Below, piece after piece: positions 55,042 through 64,000 of a DNA stretch of 64,000 nucleotides. Source of the DNA: Plotosus lineatus. Taxonomy: Eukaryota; Chordata; Actinopteri; Siluriformes; Plotosidae. Both the position numbers and the translations under genes were made by a program. Where the stretch lies: contig CM045751.1 in assembly GCA_024760905.1 (NCBI GenBank), positions 5,780,001-5,844,000 on the forward strand, written 5' to 3'. Below the pieces are notes generated by a model. That model saw only the letters and a list, made by a program, of their open reading frames with translations. It had not been told where the DNA came from and did not search any database. The stretch's first letter is position 1, and each line of letters begins with the position of its first letter.

Positions 55042-55570
55042 ATAAATGTCCTACTTGGCACCTGATGAATAATAGGCTCAAATATTTTTGCTTAGTCATT
55101 AGATTTAGTCTTTAATTCATCCGGATAATTTAATGATAATAATAATAATAAAACAACAACAGTAGTTCAAGAATGCACTTGAACCCTCTCAGCACTAGAA
55201 ATGCATTGGATGCTTGAGATATAATATATCTACCCGAGATAAATCTCAGAACACAAAGGTGTGGACGTGGTGTGTAAACTATGATCCAGCAGCTTGATCT
55301 CCCATCCAAAGTTGACCCACCACTTCAACGTTATTTCATCTGTGTAACCTGCAGAGGAAAAGGCCCAGCCGTGCTCTGATAAGAGATAAGAGAAGGAGAA
55401 ATATGCTGAGGCCTGATTAAACCGGGTGCTTTCCCAAACTGCCCAACATCTTCCTGCTCTTATGGACCGCACCAAAATGGAAAGAACATTTACTTGGTAA
55501 TTGCTTGGTACTTACTCTATCAGTGATTATCTATCACACGGTTATTTACATAATGCATGCATTTAGTCCA
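55038..55570. other. intergenic, no gene seen
   Basis: Short (AAT)n at 55133-55150; nothing else recognisable. Confidence 0.5.
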
Positions 55571-55571
55571 C

Positions 55572-55895
55572 AGGGACAGTGGTGGCCTGGTGATAAAGTG
55601 CTGGATCATTGGTCGCGAAGTTAGAGGTTCAAGCCCCACTCTCATTCGGATGTCACTGCGTACCCCAGTACCCCTAACTGGGTTATCAAAGGCCAAACCA
55701 TGTTTCTCACTGTCTATGGTGGGAGATTCACGTAAGAGAACCATTGCTGACTTTGGTCAAGAGGAGCTACATAGCCATCAATGTGTTTCTACCCTGCTAT
55801 GGTCTGGCAAGCTGTCCAGGGTGTACTCTGCCATCGCCCGGAGTCGGCTGGGATGGGTGCCAGCCTCCCTGCGACCCTAATTAGGATTAAGCGGT
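55572..55895 (+). mobile_element. SINE-I with tail B, full length
   Basis: CAGTGGTGGCCTGGTGATAA head, GTTAGAGGTTCAAGCCCCAC, CTATGGTCTGGCAAGCTGTC, CCCTAATTAGGATTAAGCGG. Confidence 0.88.
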
Positions 55896-56070
55896 GACAG
55901 ACGGATATGTTTCAATCAATCAAGCGGTCATAGAAAACGATGAACACAATATGCAACTTTAATTTTAATTTACTTATTTACCTAATTACATATACACCCA
56001 CATTTTATTTTGTATTTTATTTTAGTGGGGAGAGTATTCTTAGACTAAATGCATTAATTCATTCATTTTG

Positions 56071-56385
56071 AAAATAGCTTAATCCTAATTAGAGTAGCGG
56101 GGAGGCAGCCGCCCATCTCAGTCGACTCTGGGCAAGGACAGAGTACACCCTGGGTAGCTCACCAGGCCATCGTAGGGCGGAAACACACTGACGGCTATGC
56201 AGCTCCTCTTGACGAAAGTCAGCAGTGGTTCTATGACATCAACCTCCCACCACAGTGAGAGACATGGCCATCCTTTCATAACCCAGGTAGCTGCACTAGT
56301 GGAGACAACAGGGACAATCAATGACAGTGGGGCTTGAACCCCCCCAAACCATGTGGTCGCAAATCCAGCACTATACCAATGGTAA
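56071..56385 (-). mobile_element. SINE-I with tail B
   Basis: - strand: ATTGGTATAGTGCTGGATTT head, GGGTTATGAAAGGATGGCCA, CGATGGCCTGGTGAGCTACC, CTAATTAGGATTAAGCTATT. It lies inverted to the copy at 55572, about 180 bp apart. Confidence 0.85.
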
Positions 56386-56389
56386 GTAA

Positions 56390-57125
56390 TGCATTGCAGA
56401 ATTCAATCAGGTTATGAGGTTGTTTCATCATCTTGCATGACAGATGGGCGGTTCCTCTCCAGTGGTTGGCATCACCGCTGTCAACTCAAGGAAGAACGTG
56501 GAGGGAGATTTCTCTCCCATCGCTGGTGTTTTTGAAACATTTAAAACGGCGCATTTGTGTTTTAATTTACAGAAGAAAGAATGACCATGAACGGAGTAAG
56601 CTGGAATGATCTTCAGCCCCCCCCAAGAGGAAGTTGTGATATTTCATATTCTGAAATGAAAGGACTTTTTCCAGTTGACACACACTGTACGAGAAGAGAC
56701 ACAGTTCAGGAAGCTAGCTTCCCCCTGCCACATGTACGAAGTGCCACATCACAGGACACAACACTCTGAATCTCACAGACTGATGTCAGTGTGCTAATTT
56801 GATTAAAGCGTGGAATCTGTCTTCCGCACAGAGACACTGTATTGTCTGCGCAGATGGAAATCACTAATATCTGCCATTTCTCACGCTTCTTATTTTGGAT
56901 CTGATGGGAAATGAAGAGAGGTGACATTTATGAAGGTCTTCTTTCATCATGGGCTTCCTCGGAGTCAGGACCTGTGGATCATGCGGTTATGGACGCAAAG
57001 TTAATGTAGTCATCAATCTACACTATCTGCTTTCTCTTGGTCAGGGTCATTGTGGACCGAGACCATAATTATGTCCGGGACATTGAGCATGAGGTAGGAA
57101 TATACAGATGCGGATGATGGATTGG
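56390..57125. other. intergenic, possible non-coding exon only
   Basis: A TTTTAATTTACAG acceptor-like site at about 56574 precedes a 63-codon frame (56581-56769) with no recognised homology. Not called as a gene. Confidence 0.3.
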
Positions 57126-57129
57126 GAGC

Positions 57130-57335
57130 ATCGTGCACTCCCATTCACACCTGGGTAATATAGAGTAGCTTGTCCTTTTGTTGGGGGAAGGGGGGGTGTA
57201 TCACAGCAAATATGTCCTGGCTTCGAGTCCTGTTAATGCTGCGGGCGTTTTTGTGTGGGGTTTGCATGTTTTGCCTGTGCTGTGTGGGGTTTTCCCTGGG
57301 TTCTCCAGTTTCCTCCAACAGTCCATTAGAGGTCA
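57130..57335 (+). mobile_element. SINE-II 5' half
   Basis: TCACAGCAAATATGTCCTGG, TTTGCATGTTTTGCCTGTGC, TTCTCCAGTTTCCTCCAACA. Confidence 0.72.
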
Positions 57336-57336
57336 T

Positions 57337-57625
57337 TCATTCGTTCATTTGTTGGACTGTTTTATTCCTATAGGGTCATGAGGAGGCTAGAGCCTATCTC
57401 AGCCAACTTTGGGGTACACCCTGAAAAACACGCAAGCCCATTACAGGGCAACACACAACCATGCACACTCACACCTAAGTTCAATTTTGAATGGGAGAAA
57501 ACTGGAGTACCTGGGAGACCCTCATACACGTGTGAGGACCACATGCAAACTCAACACAGAAACACCTTTGCCAAGCCTGGGACTCAAACGCAGGACCTTC
57601 TTGCTGTGTGGTGGACGTAGTAACC
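57337..57625 (-). mobile_element. SINE-II with tail B, inverted to its neighbour
   Basis: - strand: GCAAGAAGGTCCTGCGTTTG, GTTTGCATGTGGTCCTCACA, GCTGAGATAGGCTCTAGCC, CCCTATAGGAATAAAACAGT. Confidence 0.8.
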
Positions 57626-57715
57626 ACTCAGTGAGAGAAATAACGTCGGGGATTTTCATAGAAAGCTGTCTATGTAGACTTCAAATTGAAATTTAAATGA
57701 TTTAAAAGGGAAATA

Positions 57716-58580
57716 CAGACGCACCCCGACTTACGTTTTTAATTGGTTCCGGACGGTCGAACGTAAGTTGAAAGCAAACGTAAGTTGTTCCAGTGACGTG
57801 TGACGTATGACGCTCATACTGTACTATACATCCATAAATACCATTACTATATCTCATAAAACAACCCTCAATCAATTATTATAAACATAACATTGTAAAA
57901 TAATATCAAATTTATCAAATAAGTCACTTATTTATACCGAGTCAATTTACATGAAGCTTAAAATAGCCAATCAATGCTTATAATACGTGAGGCACTCAAA
58001 ACCGAAAGTAGTGTATTTGCGAAAGTCGTGTACTTGCTGTGGGTTATATGAACTTTTGGTTTTAAGTGAGCCAGGGCACCGTTGAACACAGCCTGCACTG
58101 ATGTGAATCACCAGCAGAGCGGAGAGATCTTTTTCTTTTCTGGATTCGGGTTTTCATTCATATTACAACTATCTTTGCTTAACTGAGTATGCATGGTAGA
58201 TTGAGCCGATCCGAGCAGATCGTGAATTCATCTCTGTGTATGAGACTTGCACCCATGCTAGTAGGCTTACACTTCTCACCAACCATATTTGCTTCGGGTT
58301 ACAAAAGTCCGCAAAACAGTGTAAACACAAAGATCACAGAGACGATGTCTTAACACAAGGGTGACACGCTATATAACTGATATATATATATATATATAAA
58401 TAAAAATCACTGAACTGGGAAGAAGGAGGGGCACTTCAGTCTTGTTTGTAAACAATGGACACAGCGTCATTGCGTCATTACGTAAGCGTACTACTGAAGT
58501 ACATCTAAACTCAAAATTTGACTTTTTTTTATGAAAAAAAAAAAACGTAAAACGGATGAAAGTAAGTTGGGGAGCATCTG
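57716..58580. mobile_element. TA-flanked Tigger-like element, third subfamily
   Basis: TA at 57714-57715 and 58581-58582; ends CAGACGCACCCCGACTTACG and AAGTTGGGGAGCATCTG are inverted repeats. 865 bp without a transposase frame; contains a short TA repeat near 58380. Confidence 0.8.
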
Positions 58581-59276
58581 TACTTTTAAAGATTTTAAAA
58601 ATAATGATTCCCTAAAATTCTCTATATTAAGCATTAATTTAAAAAAAACATGGGTTTGGTCCATCCTGCTCTGTGCTCACTGGTTTTTAACATCTTATTA
58701 TAGGCTTGTAAGTAACAGTAGCTTTTCCGCTTCAGCACCTGATCATAGTCTGTAATGTATACGAGGTCCTGTCGCTCATTCAGAGGGCCGGCAGCTCGTC
58801 TCACGCTATTAGTTTCAGCGTAATCCAAGTCGCAGTATTGTGTAAACGCCATGTTCATGCAGCTACTTACTCATTCATTCTGATCAGATGTCAGGGCTGT
58901 GTGAGATTACTATCAATGGTTTATTTATAATCCGATTTTTCAAGTGTCTTATGTAGGGTCTGTGCAGTCTAATCTATGCAACCATGGGCTTGGGGTGATG
59001 AGGTGGCTCAGACCTGGAACGTGATGATTATTTCCCTTCAGCTAATATGAAACATTAACGTTGATTTATTTCATTACAAAATACTATTGAATTCTGAGAT
59101 AGTTCCAATAAAGTGGGAAACGATTAATCAAGTAAATAATCGCATAATCGCCATATTAAAAGCCTTTGATGTCAATGTTCTAATTTGACTTGTTCGAGCT
59201 GGCGGAGAAAAATTGTTTTAGTATATACTGTATGGGAACAGGAAATAAACAAACTACGACAAAATTCAAATTGTGT

Positions 59277-59278
<2 letters not shown>

Positions 59279-59322
<44 letters not shown>
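59279..59322. repeat. (GT)n microsatellite
   Basis: About 21 units. Confidence 0.95.
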
Positions 59323-59323
<1 letters not shown>

Positions 59324-59389
59324 GCCCTTCTTCCCAGTTCACCGCATGTAAACCTTATGTTACTTCAAGCACCACTGCGAAAGGTAAGG

Positions 59390-59577
59390 TCTGTCTTTTG
59401 TAAATAATGACCGCAGCACCATGTCAACAATGGAGGCAGTGTCATGCGTGAGTAGCATTTGAACGTCTTGTACTACGGAGAGCGTGCTAAACTCAAAATT
59501 TGACTTCCAAAATATTTTTTTAATAAAATTTTTTTGCAGTCAGTTCTAACGTAAAAACGTAAAGCGAGGACCGTCTG
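59390..59577. mobile_element. 3' end of the third Tigger-like subfamily
   Basis: Shares AAACTCAAAATTTGACTT and the terminus AAAGCGAGGACCGTCTG before TA with the element ending at 58580. Its left end is not found. Confidence 0.65.
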
Positions 59578-59579
59578 TA

Positions 59580-60950
59580 CCTCATTTTTTTTTATTTTCT
59601 TAATAACATAAATTTAAAAGTTTTTTATGTTTCTGAGAACAATCAGAAATGACTTTTGATGGAAAACCTAAAGCAACACTATCAGCTTTATCGAGTTCTG
59701 GAGACTTGCTGTCGATCATATCGACAACTACACCCGAGTTCACGAATATAAACTTGTGATTTGTCCTGCGTGTGAACTGCTGTTAAACCTTCCACGATAA
59801 AATAAATAATAATCCTCACATTTTTTCACCTATCAGATTCAAGAAATCAGCAAAACACAATCTGAGGTAAGGGATATTTAATGCCTGTATTTGTACTGTA
59901 TGTTTATATTCTGAACCGGGCAATATTTCTTGAGGTGAATGTGTTATGACTTGGAGATTATATTTGATTAAATTTTCACAATGCCGAACATTTACCCTCC
60001 AGTCTCCAAAGCTTTTAGCTTGGGAAATCTGTGTAAATATTATTTTTATCTGAACTATTGATTCAACCATGATTTACATCCTTGAATGATTCTGAATGCA
60101 GATGCGTCCCACAATTAGTCCCTTCTCACAATTGGGATTTCGCAATAGATGCTTGATGTGCTCTCAGTGCACACAGCTTTACGGTGTTAATTATCATCAT
60201 CCGTACGAGCTGTCAGTTGTGTACAAGCTGCAAAAATACTGAACATGCAACACAATGCTCCGAAACACAAGGCACTTCCAACAGGATGTCATCATGGCTG
60301 GATTATCAGGCCGCACTGACTTCAGGGTAGAAGGATGTGAGCTTTAAAAAGAGGCTGCTGACAGAGACGGAGGCACTGAGTTCAACACGTAATTGCAATC
60401 AGCACTATCTCACTCCTCCGCTGCTGACCGCTCTAATTGTGTTGTGTTGGACGTGGCGCCTTTCGGCCATCCGACAACCAGGAGGGGGGGAAAAAAACAA
60501 AACCAGGCACAATACAGCAATACATGAAGCCATGGGGATTTCACTGAGCATCCTTTCCCACTGTTAAATATTCAACAGGTGGTGTGAGCATATGTTTTGA
60601 GCCCGGATCACATGTGTGGGACAAACTGGAAGCTAATCACCTGAGCTGTAACCACAATCTCAATAAACACAGACACCGCAATTAAGCGCTCACAAAGGCG
60701 GAGTGAACACAATCAATTTATTATGCAGTATTTTTGGCTCGATTTTTATTTATTTATTTTTATTTTTTTCCCCCTCCTTCTATTATTAACACTATTCAAA
60801 TCATGAATGTTCACCTTCGGCATTAAGAGTCAGAGTTAACGCCTATGTTTGGCTTTTATTTTGAAAATATTTGGAGGATCTGAACTTTGAAGAAATATTT
60901 TTTGTTAACTTAAATTCTTATTTTAAATATTCCAATAATCACTAAGTACA
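59580..60950. other. intergenic, no gene seen
   Basis: AT-rich; repeat-poor from 60100 to 60750. No supportable exon. Confidence 0.5.
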
Positions 60951-60954
60951 AATG

Positions 60955-61228
60955 TTGGGGCAGTGGTGGTCTCGTGGTATAGGGCGCTGGATCGCTGATC
61001 CAAAGGGTGGGGGTGTGAGTCCCACTCTCCACGGGTTGTCACTGTCCCCACCACTGCAGCTATTCTGACTTTCGACGAGAGTAGTTGCATAGCCGTCAGC
61101 ATATTTTTGCCCTGTGATGGCCTGGCGAGCTGTATAGGGTGTACTCTGCCCTCGTCCGGAGTCGGCTGGGATGGACACCAGCCTCCCCATGACCCTAATG
61201 AGGATTAAGTGGTTCAGAAAATGAATGA
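60955..61228 (+). mobile_element. SINE-I with tail B
   Basis: GCAGTGGTGGTCTCGTGGTA head, GATCGCTGATCCAAAGGGTG, short internal deletion of the GGTTATCAAAGG block, GATGGCCTGGCGAGCTGTAT, CCCTAATGAGGATTAAGTGG. Confidence 0.85.
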
Positions 61229-61231
61229 ATG

Positions 61232-61420
61232 ATATACGTGGCTGTGACGACTTAGTATTGCTTATAATAAGGTTGGGAGTTCAAGCCCTAGTACCACCAA
61301 GATTACATAATTGGGCCCTTGAACAAGGCCCTTCACCCTCCACTACTCAGTTGTATATTACATTTTTTTTTTTTTTTAATGTAAGTAATTGTGCGAGTGT
61401 CTGCCAAATGCCTTAAATTT
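61232..61420 (+). mobile_element. third-family SINE (GTGTCTGCCAAATGC tail)
   Basis: GGTTGGGAGTTCAAGCCCTA B box, TTGGGCCCTTGAACAAGGCC, AGTGTCTGCCAAATGCCTTA. Directly follows a SINE-I, as at 31287-31795. Confidence 0.78.
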
Positions 61421-61699
61421 AAACAATTTTTAAAATCTTGAGCAATATGCTGCTTCTTTGCAGTTAGTAAGATGTTTCATGTCACAGGCGATAAAAATAT
61501 AAAGTGGATCTCCGAGAAAAAGCGTTGATCCTTGTTTTTCTTGTCGCCGTATTAAAGTTACTAAGTTCGAGCTTTTATTCAAGGCTCTGGTTACAAGTGC
61601 TTCTGAAATGCAGGACGCTTTCAAACTTTCAAAGCCCGAAGCCGCACTATTGTTGAGTCGGACCGTGAAATAGATGTTTTCCAGTATTGAAGCTGTAGA

Positions 61700-62740
61700 T
61701 AATTAATCATGGTTTACATGTCAGACGAAAGAATGAAGCGTCCCTGAATGTGTAAATAGATTCAGCCTCCGTCTCTTAGCGATTTCTACCGCCTCGCATT
61801 AACACGCCAATTTCATTAGAGCCTCAAAACGGACCACAAAATGCAATTAACCTCAATTTCACAAATCTCATGACATGTCTCTGCTGACAAGATTTATGTC
61901 CAATCCCTTTGCACATGCACGTTTTGTCTTACACATTCACAAGCGCCCCCAAAGCCCTCAACCCCCTGCAAAAAAAATCCCCAAAAACAAATATAAAAAA
62001 ACAATGGCTGCTCTATTTCAGATGTTTGTAGCGAATTTCATGATGGTGGTCCGTCCCATCTAAATAAAACTCATTTCATTTCAAGCCCCGTTTTAATCCA
62101 GGAAGCAAGAACAATTTAAATGAGCTAATCTGCCAACGACGGCAGCCGATCACGATCCCCGCGTTTCGTTTGTGAACTTTCCTCACAGACTTTGACCTTT
62201 ACACAAATGCAAACTGTACCAAGAATTAAAGACGGAGCCAAATCAGCTGATCCAAAGAGACGCTGCAACCTCGAGGTCTTTCCCACACCCCCTTCCTTCC
62301 CTGAAGGAATGTGCCGAACTCGAAGTTCTGTAATGGGCGAGTGAGGCCACTTTAATAAAAGCCCAAGTCCAAAATGAAGCATTTTGCATAATCATGAGCC
62401 ACACGGACGACTTAGGCTCATTGTGCAGCAAAAAATGAACCATCCTCCCTCATTGGGGGAGTGGGCCGGCGGTTTTTTGTGCTCCTGAATGCTGGCCATG
62501 TAGTCGATGAACTCGGATAATGGAGCTTTTCTTCATTAAACGTGACTGGATTACACACTTCTGCCTTGCCTTGTCAGCAGCCATTTAGAGATTTCGGTTT
62601 ATATGGCAGATTTAAATATGGAAATGGCAAACAGCTCACCAAAAGCCCTAGTGTGATGCTAATTTGTAATGAATAATTCAGATTTCATTATAATAATAAT
62701 AATAAATTGCAGGCTTGTGAAGTCAGTTCTGTGGTGGGAG
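61700..62740. other. repeat-poor block, candidate conserved non-coding sequence
   Basis: Lacks SINEs and microsatellites apart from one short ATA run, and holds homeobox/TALE-like words such as GGCAGATTTAAATATGG, CCAATTTCATTAG and TGCTAATTTGTAATGAATAA. No coding potential. Conservation cannot be tested here. Confidence 0.3.
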
Positions 62741-62827
62741 TGTTGTCCGAATTACCCTGATGTCACATTGTAAAAGTGAATTGGATATTTGTAATGACAT
62801 CTGATTTCAACAATTTCCCCTCCTGAT

Positions 62828-62829
<2 letters not shown>

Positions 62830-62858
<29 letters not shown>
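62830..62858. repeat. poly(T) run
   Basis: About 29 T. Confidence 0.9.
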
Positions 62859-62861
<3 letters not shown>

Positions 62862-62884
62862 CGAGCAATTCAGACTCTTGATCT

Positions 62885-62998
62885 TTCAATTATTCATTTT
62901 CTGTAATGGCTTAATCCTAATTAGGGTTGCAGGGTGGCTGGCACCCATCCCAGCCGACTCCAGGCGAGGGCAGAGTACACCCTGGATAGCTCTGGATG
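62885..62998 (-). mobile_element. SINE tail-B fragment
   Basis: - strand: AGAGCTATCCAGGGTGTACT, GGCTGGGATGGGTGCCAGCC, CCCTAATTAGGATTAAGCCA, AAAATGAATAATTG. Confidence 0.82.
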
Positions 62999-63013
62999 GA
63001 TGTGTGTGTGTTC

Positions 63014-63090
<77 letters not shown>

Positions 63091-63131
63091 ACACACACAC
63101 ATATATGTGATATATATGTGTGTGTGTATAA

Positions 63132-63171
<40 letters not shown>

Positions 63172-63176
63172 CACAC

Positions 63177-63233
<57 letters not shown>

Positions 63234-63258
63234 TATATATGCGTGTGTGTGTGTGTCC
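62999..63258. repeat. compound (TG)n(TA)n(CA)n microsatellite
   Basis: About 260 bp of alternating purine-pyrimidine sequence with long TA runs at 63032-63086 and 63185-63221. All long frames here (Tyr-Ile, Thr-His) are spurious. Confidence 0.96.
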
Positions 63259-63259
63259 A

Positions 63260-64000
63260 CCTTGCAGATTCATAACATCAGGGCAATAAAGCAATAAATG
63301 ATGCATTATACACACTTGCTCACGTATTACATACGAAATCTGCACCAAAGTAAGATATTAGCTTCCCTTCTGATGATGACTCATGATGGGTAGTCAAAAC
63401 AAACGTGATATTTCATTATTCCCCAATCTACCAAAGCCTAATTAGAGGTTTCTGGCATGCCTGGGTCTTTTGAAACATTGGCCACAGCGTGTACCTATGG
63501 GACCTGGGTAGTTGTTTGTCTCTCACCGCTTTCTTGCTTTATAAATAGGCATAAACAATGGCTCCAAAAAAGCATTGTCTGCCCAGTCGACCACAAAACT
63601 GTCACAAGCTGCAAGACTGGAATGACAATGGTGTGCGGCTAAGACAGAAATGTCTGCCGTGTGAAAAAAAAAAAAAAAAAAAAGTGTATTCAGCAGAAAA
63701 TATGCCGCTCAAGATTTTTTTTTTTTTCTTTTTTTTTTAACATTTTGTGCATTGCATAACTATTCTGTAGAACATGAACTGCACATCTTGCGCATGTTGC
63801 TTTCAGGGTCAGGAGAAGGATGTATTGTTTATTATGTTAGAAATACTGAACAAAACGCCGGAAGCATGCTGTTAGAGGAAAAGAGTTAACGATTTGTTGG
63901 TGTGGTACAGGCCAAAGAAAGTCGATTATTTTCCAGTAACGGCACATTAAGCTAGTATCTCATGGTGCAACGAATGCGAATGGAGCACAGTGAAGTTCCG
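63260..64000. other. window end, no gene seen
   Basis: A-run at 63664-63683 and T-runs near 63714-63739. No exon or repeat recognised. Confidence 0.5.

Noticed and set aside
62857..63348. Frames of 100-146 codons of Tyr-Ile and Thr-His
   Set aside because: Translations of TA/TG/CA microsatellites.

Overview
This window is nuclear DNA from a bony fish, most likely a teleost. The evidence is two spliced vertebrate genes with long introns, very abundant dinucleotide microsatellites, and dense fish-type interspersed repeats: tRNA-headed SINEs and Tc1, Tigger/pogo and hAT DNA transposons. There is no bacterial or organellar gene organisation. I do not assign a species.

Genes. Two genes can be rebuilt exon by exon with intact frames and GT-AG junctions. 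(1) A tumor protein D52 family gene, best matched to tpd52l1 (D53), lies on the + strand at 1790-24109. It has six coding exons, including a 19-nt first exon, and encodes 191 aa. (2) hddc2, an HD-domain 5'-nucleotidase, lies on the - strand at 26062-30128. It has six coding exons encoding 205 aa with all HD metal ligands present. The two genes converge tail to tail, with stop codons about 2 kb apart. This is the arrangement known for TPD52L1 and HDDC2 in human. From about 30.3 kb to 64 kb I find no recognisable protein-coding gene. A 130-codon ORF behind a CpG-containing, promoter-like segment (43616-44008, - strand) is the only serious unassigned coding candidate. The last few kilobases (61.7-62.7 kb) are repeat-poor and could be conserved regulatory sequence.

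Repeats. Everything else is mostly mobile DNA. Two SINE families recur throughout. SINE-I has a tRNA-like head with the B-box-like GGTTGGGGGTTCGAGTCC. SINE-II has a head with CAAGAAGGTCCTGGGTTCGA. Two 3' tails are used: tail A contains AGGAAGGGCATCCGACGTAA, and tail B contains CCCTAATTAGGATTAAGCGG followed by (ATGA)n. SINE-I occurs with either tail and SINE-II only with tail B. DNA transposons include four Tigger-like elements (one with a transposase remnant), three copies of a second TA-flanked family, hAT elements with 8-bp target duplications, Tc1-like elements with broken transposases, a near-perfect fold-back MITE, and several nested insertions. A 15-unit, 42-bp minisatellite has grown inside a hAT-type element at 35.7-36.35 kb and creates long but spurious open frames on both strands.

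No novel multi-gene system is visible. The most interesting points are the cryptic small exons, the transposon-born minisatellite, the head/tail mosaic of the SINEs, and the unassigned promoter/ORF at 44 kb.
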